Shown here one piece after another: positions 9,586-22,455 of a stretch of DNA of 64,000 nt. A program made the translations under genes and the position numbers. The stretch is from Argyresthia goedartella (lineage: Eukaryota; Arthropoda; Insecta; Lepidoptera; Argyresthiidae), in contig OX463809.1 in assembly GCA_949825045.1 (NCBI GenBank), positions 2,259,501-2,323,500 on the forward strand, given 5' to 3'. Within the stretch, counting starts at the first letter, position 1. Every line of letters begins with the position of its first letter. Below the pieces are notes generated by a model. It ran no database searches. It was given only the letters and a program-made list of their open reading frames with translations, and was not told the origin of the DNA.

Positions 9586-9672
<87 letters not shown>
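9586..9672. repeat. (TTA)29 microsatellite
   Basis: 87 uninterrupted bases of TTA. Together with the shorter (TTA)n at 8462-8491 it brackets the Dong-type insertion. Confidence 0.98.
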
Positions 9673-9673
<1 letters not shown>

Positions 9674-9957
9674 GCCCTATTTCTTCCTCCCCTGTCGGGA
9701 TGCGAATGTCGTCTACATACACAAGAAGTCTCATCAAAACTTCTGCTGAAGGGAACCACAAACCAAAACGTCACCGTGTGTATATTTTTAGTTTCTGTTG
9801 ATTTTTTCAAAAAGCTCTAAATCAATTTTGATAAAATTTATATGGGACCACCTCTGAAGTATGTATGACCTACCAATGAAAACATGAATCAGCAAAAAAT
9901 CAGGCGAATTGAGAAACTCCCCCTTTTTGGACTCTATTAATAGTAGTATAAGTGACT

Positions 9958-10382
9958 GCTACATAATGGAGAGCATTAATACTCGAGAGAGGGTTTATGA
10001 AACGAGCCGAAAGCGAGTTTCATAATAATATCACTCGAGAGTTTTAATGCCTAATTATGTACAGTTAGTTACATACACTAGTTAATCTACACACATATCA
10101 CAAGCTCTCTTTAATGTGTTCAGGAACCGCATGTTCGACCGGCATGGTGGCATTGATAATTCCTTTGCACTTGTTTAGCTTGTTCAGTAGTACCAACTTC
10201 ACAAACAAAGTAGGGGCGGCACGCAGGCAGGCGTCGGCGTTCGAATTTTGAATGTCATAATATGTAGAAAAATTACACATTATTAAGAAATGAGTTTTTA
10301 CCAAGTAGTTGAACATTATGCTGATCGTAACGTGCGGTTTTTGGACGCAGTAAAGAGGGTTTATGATACGTGTGTAGATAAA
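9958..10382 (-). repeat. compound palindromic element C, copy 2
   Basis: Reverse-oriented copy. The TCTCGAG module comes first on the plus strand (9958-10080). The core (10082-10382) begins TTAATCTACACACATATCAC and ends GATACGTGTGTAGATAAAAA. It shares with the other copies the word GTAGGGGCGGCACGCAGGC and its complement. Confidence 0.8.
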
Positions 10383-10389
10383 AATACTA

Positions 10390-11380
10390 TCGATCGCCCC
10401 GAGGACGGCGCCCTCAAAATGTCATCTACATCATGCTTAGCCCACACTGATCGATCCACTTCTAGGTATATTCCTCTCCTTTTAGATAACACACAATATT
10501 TACCATCTTGCGACAATCACACCCAGTGAGATCCCTGCAGTAACAGTCAAAGAAGGTTGAAGCGTCTGTCTGTCGGTGTGTCTGTGTCTGTCCGTGGCAC
10601 CCTAGCGGTCAAACCGATGGACGGTTTTAATGCGGTTTCCTGCAAAAGGTAGTGGACTTCCTAACATCTTAAGACTTAAGCTAACATCAAAGATGCACTA
10701 TCAATAGTTATAAAAACTCCAGAAGTCTGAAGGGATGTCAAACCTGATAGTTGTATTTTCTTTTTGATTTCGAATATTTTTGTGTTTATTGTTGTAAGCT
10801 TGTCCTCGGTTTCAATCTCGAACGGGTGCTTTTGATAGCATGCCGCCATTCTTGTTTTATTATTAAATGAAATACGTTCAATTACAGCTTTGAAAACAAT
10901 ACAATGCAGCTAGCAACAGAATAATTGATAAAACCTGTTGCCCTAGCAACCTTCAGCATTGTTGCTATATAAATACGAGTAAATAAGATGTTAAAATTAT
11001 TTAATGGGCTTCGAAATTGCTGAACCTTCACACCAAGTCCAGCTAAGGACGTGCCTGATTAAGATTTAGTCCTAATACTTTCTTCCCTTAATTATGGGAC
11101 CTTCAAATTTAACCCTCTGTGCTAGTGATGCCATCTGTGGTGTGGTAGAAGAAACACGCAAAGCTCCGAAGCTCTGATTGGACAGCCATAGTGGTGAATC
11201 GCTCGATTTCTCCATTGAAACGACATTCCTTCGCGTACTTTCCTATGTGTGAGTGCGCTGTTTTAACAGTTTTCAGGTATGTTTTGACAACTTTGTAACA
11301 TAAACGGCAATTTACTAGCTTCAATAACAAAGCGATGGTCGTTAGAAGTCGGTAATGGGTTGGAATTAAAGAGATACGGC
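10390..11380. other. intergenic, no gene seen
   Basis: The region holds no supported frame. It separates the minus-strand ODAD3-like exons from the plus-strand EGF gene. Confidence 0.4.
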
Positions 11381-11384
11381 GGGA

Positions 11385-11687
11385 TAATTCACCCCTCACA
11401 CACACACGAGCGCGAGGCGGCCATTTTGTTTCGGCGTACGCTGTGTATTTACGAACAAAGCCGTCAGACGCGCGATCGTTCCGCGGCTGCGCACGTCGCT
11501 CCCGTGTCGGTTCCATACGAACATTTTTACCGCTAAAATGATCACCCCAACGTTAATTTCAACGTAGCAATAACTAACAACAAAATGAAGTGTTTATTCT
11601 TACATTTAGTTCCGTGAGTGTTACAGAATTGTGGTGAAAACGATAAATCAAATGTGTGTGTTCCATGTGTGAATGTTGTGCTACAAA
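11385..11687 (+). promoter_or_regulatory. CpG-rich promoter and 5' leader with several upstream ATGs
   Basis: Between about 11390 and 11520 the base composition changes to CpG-rich (GCGCGAGGCGGCC, CGCGCGATCG, CCGCGGCTGCGCACGTCG) within AT-rich surroundings, as at many insect promoters. GGCCATTTTG at about 11428 contains the GCCAT core used by Pho/YY1-type factors. The leader then carries short upstream frames at 11538-11567, 11585-11617 and 11652-11672 and an out-of-frame ATG at 11664 that overlaps the main start, which suggests limited translation initiation. The transcription start site cannot be placed from sequence. Confidence 0.5.
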
Positions 11688-11784
11688 ATGTGGTCGAGAA
11701 ACTTTATACCGGATTATGGAATTAAATTGCTGGCCATCGGTCTCGTGCTATCGATGGTAGCATCCAGGATACATGGTGTCGAAG
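11688..11784 (+). CDS. signal-peptide exon of a secreted or membrane EGF-repeat protein, candidate Notch (exon 1)
   Basis: The ATG at 11688 has A at -3. A second in-frame ATG at 11673 has a poor context and would only add MLCYK; TGA lies directly before it. The exon encodes 32 codons plus one base: a polar N-terminus, a hydrophobic core LLAIGLVLSMVA and a small-residue cleavage region (ASRIHG), a normal signal peptide. It ends at a consensus donor GAAG|GTAAGT. The leftover G joins the GT of the exon at 53107 to make Gly, keeping the frame into an EGF-like repeat. A signal peptide followed directly by EGF repeats is the layout of Notch and some other EGF proteins (Serrate and Crumbs relatives). 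The repeat's spacing favours Notch, a single-pass receptor for Delta/Serrate. Only the first 58 residues are in the window. Confidence 0.65.
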
Positions 11785-14700
11785 GTAAGTCCTAGCTCCA
11801 GTACGAAAAGAACGCTTGAGCTTAGAAAAGCACGGTACTCTATTACGCTGCCAAGTGGAGAAGGTAGATTCACAGAGGGAGCTTTTGCGGTGTGTTGTAG
11901 TGTTTCAACCGGTCGGTTAGAGCACGTTGGTTCTCACAGTCGTTTTAGTTGAGCAACAAGTTGTTTAAAAACTGGAGTGAGCTCAACGCATCATGTTTAT
12001 AATTGTGCTGAGTCGGTTGTCTCTGTGAGGTGAGGTTTGAACGGCAATGTGAGAATTTTGTTATGAAATCCGCTCGGGTTTCGCTTATCTCTTAATGTGC
12101 CATTTTTCATGGTACAGTCTTTAAAATACCGTTATTGACAATATTTTGAATCCTTTACCATGAAATGGGAATAAGTAGGGGCTTCCGCCCACTTATCGAC
12201 ACTCTGACCGGTGAATCGGGTTGGAGGGTAATTAGAAAAGTTTTCCCTGTCAGAGAATATTATCTAGTTACCTACTAATATATAAATGGAAGACATTTGC
12301 ATACCTACTCAGCAAACGCGATGACACCTTCACCCGTGCGGCGGCGGCGCTAGCGCATTGCACAAACCATACCGAGATCAAGAGATTAAATTACTTACAC
12401 TTTAATTCCACTGCGTGTAGTGTCTACTGTGTCCACCCCACAGCGGCTGCCTGCATACAAAATGATATTGAATAAGGTTTAGGCATTCGGCGCGTCTCCC
12501 CACGATTTCTGAACTCAGGACTAGCGAGCCCATTCTGCATATTGATCAGTTTAAAGATTCTCATATGTCCTTTTGTATGTGCGTCTCTAGGACCTGTTAT
12601 GTTAAACGTTTTATGGGGTCGTATCATGCGTTTAGGGAAAGTCTTAGAGCATGGAATTTATGTCATTTGCGTTTCATGACCAGCATAATCAAAATGATAC
12701 AGGTACCTACATATAATTTCTCGATTTTCCTAATTGATCATGGTTAATTTTTCCGAATATATTACCTATTTAAAAACTTAAAAAATTTACCTTAGACTTC
12801 TATAATTGTTAAAGGATGCCGAGAATCATAGTTAGGCCCATACCTTCATATTTATAATTAATGACCCATACAACATACTTAAAATCACAACATCTTTAAG
12901 ATCACTACAAACAAATCATGCCACTGTTCTCAGAATATTCCAATCATTAGTAGGTGGATTGTATAGTCCAATCGGCACGTAGGTCTGTACGGTCACAGGC
13001 CTTCGCCGGCGCCGCATCAAACTGTCAGTCCTCCAGCTCCATGTCATGTTGTATAAACATCCCAACGGGTGATCCAGTTCTATAAACACTAGTAGTTGCC
13101 AATTGTCTCCTACTACGCATTGAGTACGTTGGTATAGAGCCCGGAGAATTGAAATCGTCGTCCGTTCTTCTTGCCTGTCCAGATTTAGGGATCCATTCAT
13201 ACTTAAAACCATGGCCAGGGCACGCTCAGCCCATTTCCATTTCCATTATCCATAATAATGTCTTTATGAAAAATTAATCTCGTCCATCAGCAGCAGCCTC
13301 ACTTCATTCAGTTTTCCAAAATTATCGATTGATTCGAATCAATCGATTCGACTTCGACAACTCGAGTTCGTAATAAGACTTGATGCGACAGCGATTCCTA
13401 TTCTAAAAACATAGGCGAGACCAATAGTTTCATTTCTCTGAGCAAGTGACACAGCCCGTCGTGAATAAATCTCAACTAAACTGCGTGTTGTAATCATTTG
13501 GGTAGCGATGTGATGTTATTCTTCGAAATTCTTCTATTAATTGAGTTGTAAGGCTGGGAAAGGCTCCCGTTGTTATTTATAGTAGGTATGCCTTCATCTA
13601 CAACTACCATACATTAGTTCACCCAGATGAACCAGGTGCAGTAATATGAACCAGGGGGGCCTCACTCTTGGTCTTCTTCTAACCAGACCCTAGAATTTGC
13701 TAATTGTGAATAGTTACCAAAAACCCAAGATCTGGGCTTGGTGATTATACAAATATCTATGCTAAAACAGGAGCATTGTTCACATAACTCTGCTTAGGAG
13801 CATATCAAAGCCAATACTGTCTCAAGACATTCCGAGCCCATGGCATTCGGCTGCGATAATCCAATTTGGTATCGTTCGCCATTTTCGACGCACGATGGCC
13901 ATGGTCTACTTGGGTCTGCTATAACTGGTGTAACTTGGAAACTAAATACTTTATACTGATCACTTATTTAGAGCTTACGTTTAATGTTCACCTACTTACA
14001 CGATATTGCGTTTATAGTGTGCAGTAAAGTTATTGTTTACCTCGATACAGTCACAAGTTTTGTCTCAAGTACCTGCAGAAGCGTAACCGGTGTAGTAATA
14101 TTAATACTATCGATACGTTATTCTTTGTTTTGTTCTACGAACTCTTAGAACAGAAACTACTGCGTTTATCTTAATTATCACTAATAAATACCTATAAATG
14201 TGTATGTTATATATGTTCATCATATAGATCTATATCTGCCGTTGCTTAATTCAGTTTATTTTATAAAGAACCTTGCCTGATCATCATACAAAGCACTTAA
14301 GACCAATGGACTGATTGACGGCGGCATGAAATATCTTTGTACTGCAGCTTTGAACTTCACCATTTATCTCATAAACTTGATGATTTTATAGCAAATTGGA
14401 GTGCACTTTGCAATCTATTGTCCTTTATTGGACCTGAATTGCTTTTGCAAGCATATGCTTGTGAAGTGGCTTTGATACACTTTTCTTAAGTATGCGGGCT
14501 GCAAGATCTACTGTCTTTCTATATAAGGTGTCATAAACTTTAAGTTTTACTGCACACTACATGTGGGTATTGTCTTAAAATATCGAATTTTCCCATGAGA
14601 ATTGAACAATAAAGTGACCACAAGAATCGTCTTTAAATAGATTGACACCCGTAGTCATATTTTACGAAGACGTGTCCATATTTGTGTCAATTTTTCATTT

Positions 14701-15248
14701 CATACAGTTAGACCAGTAGAGTAGTACTTTCATTACAATTATTTTTGGCGCTGACGTAATCCGATCCGTCCAATGTCATAATGACTGGTGCTGTCAATTC
14801 CCGAGCGAGAGACTGTGACAGCATGTCTTGAGTGTCTGTCAAAATTGTCGCCAGTTATGCATTCCCGAGCATTCCCCGGCCCGAGTCATTCAACTAAAAG
14901 TTAAAGCTTGATACATGGCCGATTGTACGTCGTTCATCCGACACCGCTGTGTTTGAACAAACCCGAGTCTAACCGAGTCTGCCCGATGTTTTGTCGGCAT
15001 ACAAACTAGGGCCATAGATAACGCGACTGCAGTCTAACGAACGACCATAGACAAAGAGAGCCTAACAAGTCGAAGCTTTCTTGTAGCACTAGAAATGCAT
15101 GTCTACAAGATGCCTGGCGAGCAACCTTAAATGGGTAGGATAACAAAAAGGTCGAACTCTACACATAATGCTATTGCTTACTTTGAGTCCTCGGGCGGTC
15201 TGTGATCTCCACCGGACTTTATGTGATGAATAACAACTACAACAAAAC
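11785..15248. other. intronic, no gene seen
   Basis: Unique-looking AT-rich DNA. The longest unassigned frame is on the minus strand at 12916-13212 (98 codons, open to about 13245). It has no recognisable domain or convincing splice sites. Confidence 0.4.
13324..13347. repeat. perfect 24-bp palindrome
   Basis: ATCGATTGATTC followed directly by its complement, with no loop. It is overlapped on the right by TTCGACTTCGA. Confidence 0.95.
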
Positions 15249-15312
15249 AGCGTCACGCCTTTCGCCATTCGGGGTAGCAGAGGCATAGTTGCGCCCACGC
15301 ATAGCCAGTTTC
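15249..15312. repeat. fragment of dispersed GCGTCACGCCTTT repeat
   Basis: AGCGTCACGCCTTTCGCCAT with GGGGTAGCAGAGGCATAGTT following, similar to 6415-6480. Confidence 0.45.
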
Positions 15313-18300
15313 TATATTATGTGATCATTTATGATCAAAGATCACATTAGAGTATAGGTGCCCGAACATTACTAACAGCGATATTTTAACTATGCTAGCC
15401 GTTTAACGCACTTCCCTCCTTAAAGTTTTTTTGCTTTACCAAACCCAAACTCCCTAAATTGTAGACAAACGAAAACTCAACAACAACCGGAATGCATGCA
15501 ACCCTCTCCCGATCACGAAGTTGCGTCTGCACACACGGTCGAGTACATCGCAGTGTTTACATAGTATCGCAGGCGTATGCGCAACTGGTTATCAGTCCGA
15601 CGGTCCAACAGTTTACTCTAATAATAAGGCAGAGCCGAAGCCCTTGTCACGAATGCCAAACAAAGTCTGGTTTAGAGGGAGAAAGGCCGTTTGAGCTAAC
15701 GCGAGGTGTAAGAGCAACATTAAAATGTACCACTGGTTTTACTTGTCATCTTTGATTGTGGATACCACCATAAATCTCTTTCGCACCAAGCAAGCACTTC
15801 TTTTTCTAAAAATATCTTGTCTTGACCTTTGCGACTACGAGCGGATTCTTTGTGATTATATTTCTCATTCTTCTTACTCCGGCAAAATCTGCAGTAGAAG
15901 GGAAGGCATTGCCGGGTGGCGTGGTTCAATACATTTTTTTCTACCAGGACTTCTTGAACAGCACATAGCCTTTGACAGCAGTTATTCCCAATTTCTGGTG
16001 CCAATTCCTATTGCATTCAAGAGGGCAACACGTATGCCAGAAAATACTCCCGGACTCCGCAAATAGAAGGAATCTAAGCTTTATCATTACTCTTATCTCA
16101 GTCTTTGACAATCCATTCCTTAAAACAGTTTGGACTATTATCCGTGAATGAAATAAATACCGTTGAGCGAACACCGTCCATTAACTACATTTATTTGGTT
16201 TTATTATACTTTAGTTGGGCCATCGGGTCGTGGATCCGAGTATCAAATGACCAGAGGGGAGGTATCTTTCACTTTTCCCACAGCCCAGCCTGGATCCGCC
16301 CAGTGTGGTCTTAGCAATGACATTTTCAAGACTTTAGCTTTCTGTCTCAATCACTTTAGCTTAGAAAGTGCAGGACAGCAGTGTGATAGTTGGGGGGTAA
16401 GAATTATTACGGGACCTGCATTGAAATTGGGTACAAAACGTGTCGTTACTTCATTGATTTGATTACATATACGTTTACTGAATCTAAATTAGTTTTGTTG
16501 TCGTGTTTAAATTTGAAATTTCGTTGTGATGAATTAACTAGCAGCACCCAATGTAAGTAAAAACATCAAAGATACTTGTATTATTGCACGTACCTATAGA
16601 TGAACAAGTACCATGAATCAGACTTTGATATTTTTGCAATCGCGCACCCAAACATACATTAAAACTGTACTGTCGACTGTCGGTTTAATATTATCTCGCA
16701 TCAGTACATCGAACTGTCAGTTGCAAATCTTGTCTGAACACCTCTTAATTCTGATTGAAAGATTAGCCTCCATTGCCTCCGCCTACGTATTTAGCGATCG
16801 ATGGAAGGAATTTGCGGGTACGAAGCTCAAACTAAAGATTTTAGTGCTCAATCAAGGTCTCAGAAGAAGCACAGTCTGTGTGCCATTTTTTTTATCTATA
16901 AATTACTTTTCGCTGTTCTTTTACTCAAATCAAGTTGTGAATGATTTGATTACTTTGTGGGTTTGCCATGTAATTTTACACTGTTATTTTTCGCACTTCC
17001 GCTGTCAATTGAAAGAGGGAACGTTGAGAAACAACTTTGTATCCATGGACTGTTCAGTAATTCGCGTCCAATCGACTTCCCTGAGAATTTAAGATGCGCT
17101 GTCTAATAAATAAAGCCCAGCAATAAATTTCTGTAAGCAATCACAATCTACTTGTGAAGAGCTCGGATCCAATGCGCAAGCGTCTTCGATAATGCGTGAA
17201 AACGCACTCCCAACATTTGATAAGCTGCCGACCAAACCTGAGGGACTGGTTTATATAGGCCTCAACATATATTGACTCCATCACATATTCACATCACACA
17301 TACGTTGTACCAATTCGTAGCAAATTAACACTTCAATATAATTTGATTTTTCTCATTGTGTGGCTCCTAAAGCCTCGATGAGTTTTTCGGTTATAATTAG
17401 CTATTTAGCCTGGTCTCGGCGATCATTAATCATTTTTATGAATACAGTTTCGATTCTTATTTTTGAGTACACTGTTCTTTACCGCATCCGGTTTGTTATG
17501 TTGAAATAGTCGCATGTGTGTGACACGTTTTTTTCTGGATTCTTTTTTCTTTGCATGATTTGAGTTTTGGAATCAAATCATGAATCATTTTTCGGTATAT
17601 TCTTTGATATGATATTATGAATCTTTCTCATTATTCTCATCTACCATCACTATATTAGTAAATGAGAATAACTGAATAATAATTTAGTCTTACAAACCAT
17701 TGTTTCGCTGAGAGAGTAAACAACATCATCTTATTACCTTACTGTTTTGCTAAGTGCTCACAAATTGACTAACGGCATTTCAGAAGAAGCATCATCAAAA
17801 ATAGATTATGGTTCTTGAAGAAACCTGTGCCTTATTGTGTTTTTGTTAAACGGTAATTACTATTATGAACGCCTCTGAAACAGATATAGAATAGATAATT
17901 ACTCTCCAAAAACAAATCAGATAAGCCAATTATATCCAGCTCAGTTAATTTCAGATGATTATAATAATTTGCGTAGGATACCTACACTTTGCTAATGCGA
18001 AAGATTTGAAACCATCACTTAGATTAGATCGGATTACGAAATAATCAGTGCTTATTGGCGCATGATGTCTGGCTGAACGACACAAAAACCAGTCCTTAGG
18101 CTCTTATGCCATTTATAAGAGCTATATACAGGCAGACATCCAGATTATTTTCTTTAAAAAAATAACCAGAAAAACTTTGGATAAAAGTGTTGCCGAAATT
18201 ATGTAAGTACTTTTGTCATCCCAATCCATTAGCCCTGTCATGTTAAAACTATGTATGGCAGCAACATCAAAATGCAGGCCATATCGACTCCACCTAGTCA

Positions 18301-21300
18301 ATTTTTGTAACAACGGGTGCGGTTACGTTGTTTTGCTATAATGCTTCCATTATAATAATGGGAGCGCACGCGCATACAGTGCTCTGAAAGTACGGATAGT
18401 AAGGTATAGTGGAGGTTTCCGTGGCACCGCCTGTGAGAACGTATTGTCCCCGACTCTTCCGTGTGATTACGGTAATCTGATAACTGGGTAATGAGATTTG
18501 CTTATATAGGTAATTTGCCTCTTGCGCCGGCGCAGATGCTAATTTTGTCATTGACTACGTGCTCGTGTTTAATGACCGAATCTTAATTGCGGTTGAATAT
18601 ATTCAATTAGTGATAGGCTTGATGGTGGATATCGGATTTTAGAAAACCAGGAAACTGAAGGTCCAGTGAATGATGGGCTGCCGATTATGGTTTAGTTAGA
18701 TATTATACCTTACCATTGAATCAAAGGACTGTTAACAGTCAAGCCTTATATTTGTTGATGATGTGAAGATTGATGACTGGATAAATATTTGAGCACAATC
18801 CTAATGTGGGCCAGTTTATGTGTTCTTCTGTGGTCCCCGGCGGAAGTGGCCACGATAGGCCGTGTTCAGGTCGTGACAAGTCTCCGATATAACGGAAGGG
18901 CGCTCTCGGAAGCTCTCGGATATCAGAGCGTGTGAACGGCGCGCTATCATCGACTCCTGCACACGTATCGCTGACCGCCGCCATTGTGTGATGACCTCGC
19001 ATTCGAGAGGCGGTTACCCACTTCAAATCAGCGTTGTCACTAAAGTTCGCCTTGTTTACTGATATTGCTTACTTGGGATACGCTACTTAAACGTGCTCTG
19101 ACTATCTCTTTATTAGCTGTATTGGTGATGGAGTAGATCCTTAGCAGAAATTAACTTGTGCGGTAAACAAAAGGATGCTCTCCGGAATCCGGCGGTTCAG
19201 GTAAATTTTAACAATGTCTTCGAAGCAAGTGCACTCGCAGACATTGTTGAACAAACAAAGGACGTCATAAAACAGCCGCAGTTTAGTCATAACATCAAAA
19301 GTACACTTGTCGATGCGTACCCAACAGCACTTGCTAAGTCCTTGTCAAGATTCTTTATTGTCTTGGCAGCGGAATTGAAACGTTGCTACTTTTGAGAGGC
19401 AATAAACTTACTAGGGCTTGGATGCACAACTGTCAATTCAAAGTTTAACGGAAACTCAAAGTAGCATGACATTTAAGTGGCACTTTATTTGAACAGCATT
19501 CTGCAGTGTAGGCTCTGGAGGCTTCACTAAAGGCTGCTACACAGACGGATCTAATACCACCATGATACGTACCTACCTAAATCGCTCTCATTATTGGTCT
19601 CGATGAAGCAATAGCGCATAATTATAAGGATTATCATTTAAACTTGAGCCTGGGTGCTGTAGATCACCTAAGTAATGATAGTATGCATATAAAGCCGCCA
19701 TCTGGTTCGCGGGCACCATCGGGTAATTACTTAAGCATTATTATAAAGCTACTGGTTTCAGAAGGCCTGCCTTATTAGCCGAGCCCGAGTTAAATGACTC
19801 GGATGCGTGAGAGCATTTGTTGTTGAAACAGATTTATTTTATTCGTAAGCCCATGCACGTAAAGCTATGGACTTCATCATGGAAAGTTCATTGTTACATT
19901 CGATAAAGTAAGTCTGGTTCTTGGTTTTATCGAATGTGACAAAATAAAGCTTGAGAATTAAATGTAGCCTATTAATTTCCCCATCGAGGGGCACAGGCCT
20001 TTACCCGGATACGAGTAAGATTAAGCCGTAGACCACCACGCTGGCTCAGTGCGTTTACACATAGCGATAGCAGCCGGGACCTACTGCTTAACGTGTCATC
20101 CGAAACACTGATCATCCGATAATGTACTTAAATTGCTTGAGAATTACCTGATACGAATTTAATATCTGCAATACATGTGTAATTTAATTACATAAGTCTC
20201 AATAAGAATGATTTTCGCCGAGATATCTATGCCGTGGTAATTATGGCTTGTAATCTACTCCCAGCCTTGTTTTTTGTTCAATCATTTGTGCTGAGAATTA
20301 TTTGATAGATACATAGAACTCGAGCTGTAAAAGAATAGACACGCGATGTTGCATAAGGCTTGTTGTCTTGAGAAATGTTCCTAAACCCTATTATTAGTGA
20401 TGATTTAAAATGTAAAGGGGCTTGTTGCTAATTAACATGGAACGGACTAAACGAAGTCCTGTTTTCAACACGCTAATAAAACTAGTTAAATAAAAGCTTC
20501 AAAATAATGAAATGTGGATGTTCACCGAAATATTTATTCAACTCACACTTGATTGTGATTTATGGCAACTGTAACAGTCTGCCTACCTAAAAAAACCAAA
20601 ACTTTAAAGTGGTCTTTCATGTTTTAAATATACGGTTTATATGAGTTTGCGTTGTCCCGGGGTTGCAACGGCTTTGATTCGACCTAGGGACCGTTTACCT
20701 GCTCGTTCCCTTCCAAAAAGACGAGGCATCGCACCCTCCGAGATTTCGCGCCGGGTGCGCAGACGCAGGTGCGTGGCGCACGACGGTATAAACCGAAAAC
20801 TTTTAAAAATTACAACTCAAACCCGCGGGCCACGAAAACAATCCCTGTTTCATTTAGCCGGGTAATAATATAAAAACGAACGGTAAGAATTTAGTCGTTT
20901 CCGCTTTCTTGGAACAGTGATTCACTGCTCATATCATACGGTCTCGGTGAAGGCTCTAGCAGTCCCCTAAGATTTATGCACGAATTTGTTTGCGGTCAAA
21001 CCTGGTCGTGGTAAATAATGTTTGAACATGATATTATTATTCAGTCCTATAAATGTTCAGACGATGCGCCGGCCGATAACTCCCTAGCTAGGCTCTGGGC
21101 TGAGCTTTCACTGGTGCCAGTCACGCAAGGTCATGAAATTAAAGCAGTTTGACCGGATAGTCTCAAAGTGCCTACTCTGGAGCGTCGATCTAGACATTTT
21201 CCCAAGGCCTATGTTATCGTCTGTGATAAAAATGGAAGTCCTTTTCTTCGTTTCGGATTTGCTTAGGGACAGTTTAGATAATACACTGACGGGCAATGAA

Positions 21301-22336
21301 AAAGTTCCAGAGACATAGCACCAAATTACTCCTAAACGGGAAAGGCTAGCTTAATGACGCCGTCTGCAATATTGAAGTAACTACATTTAACAGCGCATCA
21401 GAATATTACCAATTAAAAGGAAATACTTTTTAATTTATGAAGCTAGGTTCTATGTTTTAGGAGATATTAAGGTGTTTGTCGGCATTTTGTGGGTGGAACT
21501 TTTTCATTGCTCGTCTGTGTATTTGTACAGAAACCCTGGTTGTAGCTATATAAATAAATTTGTGTTTAAATCAGACTAAAATGAGGCCTGCATCGGATTA
21601 TTTGATTTCTTCCACCAGTGGCTAACAAATATGCTTGTGGCCAGAGGCGGTTCGTGTTCTCCCATAGTGAGATCATTCGTCTTGTAGCTTGATTCCACTG
21701 GATGTTTTATCGATAATTTTTCTACATTTGTTTTAGTATCTTGTGGTTTTCATTCAATAACTTCAATATCGTTCAGGGGAGGAGGCAATTTTCGGATTAG
21801 GTCTCTTTCTGAGGAGGTCATGCTCACTTTTGTACAGTCAGACATCACAAACAATTTAGGTAGGTAAATCATATTTTTGTATATCTAACAGGCGTTTTCT
21901 CAGAGGGCGTGGCAGATGCGCAGCACAGCCATGCCAGTCACAATAACATGTATTTTTTCGGATGGGGTGGCAGAGGCAAAACTTCACATAATTCAAAAAC
22001 CTTATTATACACGTCAGTTTCACATAATTGACTGTTGTCATGATTTTGATCCATGACATGTGTCATGATTTTGACATTGACAAAATATTGACCCTGTCAA
22101 AAAAATGACATGTGCCAAAAAAGTGACACCTGTCAAAATAGTTTCACCTAATCAGAAAGTGACCTAATCCAAAAATCACCACGTGATCATAAACGCTTGT
22201 AATAATCGATAATTTCAAAAAAAAATTTGCAAAATCCTACAAAGATAAAACTTGTGTATGTGAGCCGTAGACCTTGCGAGTCTGTTGGTGGAAAGCAGCG
22301 ATCATACATGATCGCTGGTGGAAAGCTGAACTTCTA
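15313..22336. other. intronic, no gene seen
   Basis: The largest frame is a 159-codon plus-strand ORF at 16613-17092, leucine- and serine-rich, unrecognised. Around 20640-20865 a short GC-richer patch is open on the plus strand without a domain. A cluster of TGACA/TGTCA words lies at 22025-22140. Confidence 0.4.
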
Positions 22337-22455
22337 ACATACAAACTTATGAATGCACCTGGTTACGTACCTGGTTACGTATGAAAGTAGCCGGTACCAA
22401 ACACTTTGTAAAATAAATTTTGCGATCTAAAATCCAACCTATTGACTATTCACTA
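22337..22455 (-). repeat. fragment of dispersed repeat B
   Basis: Matches the interior of repeat B in reverse: ACATACAAACTTATGAATGC, a duplicated CTGGTTACGTA, and CACTTTGTAAA. Both ends are missing. Confidence 0.6.

Noticed and set aside
9462..9761. Frames encoding poly-isoleucine or poly-asparagine
   Set aside because: They are readings of the (TTA)29 microsatellite. The minus-strand frame near it is only meaningful below 9585, where the LINE begins.
11109..11516. 135-codon minus-strand ORF
   Set aside because: It overlaps the CpG-rich promoter/leader of the plus-strand gene and has no domain; CpG-rich DNA has few stops.
12916..13212. 98-codon minus-strand ORF
   Set aside because: Composition looks plausible, but I recognise no family and see no acceptor or donor fitting its frame.
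16613..17092. 159-codon plus-strand ORF
   Set aside because: Leucine/serine-rich, no domain, no supporting splice or promoter signals; compatible with chance.
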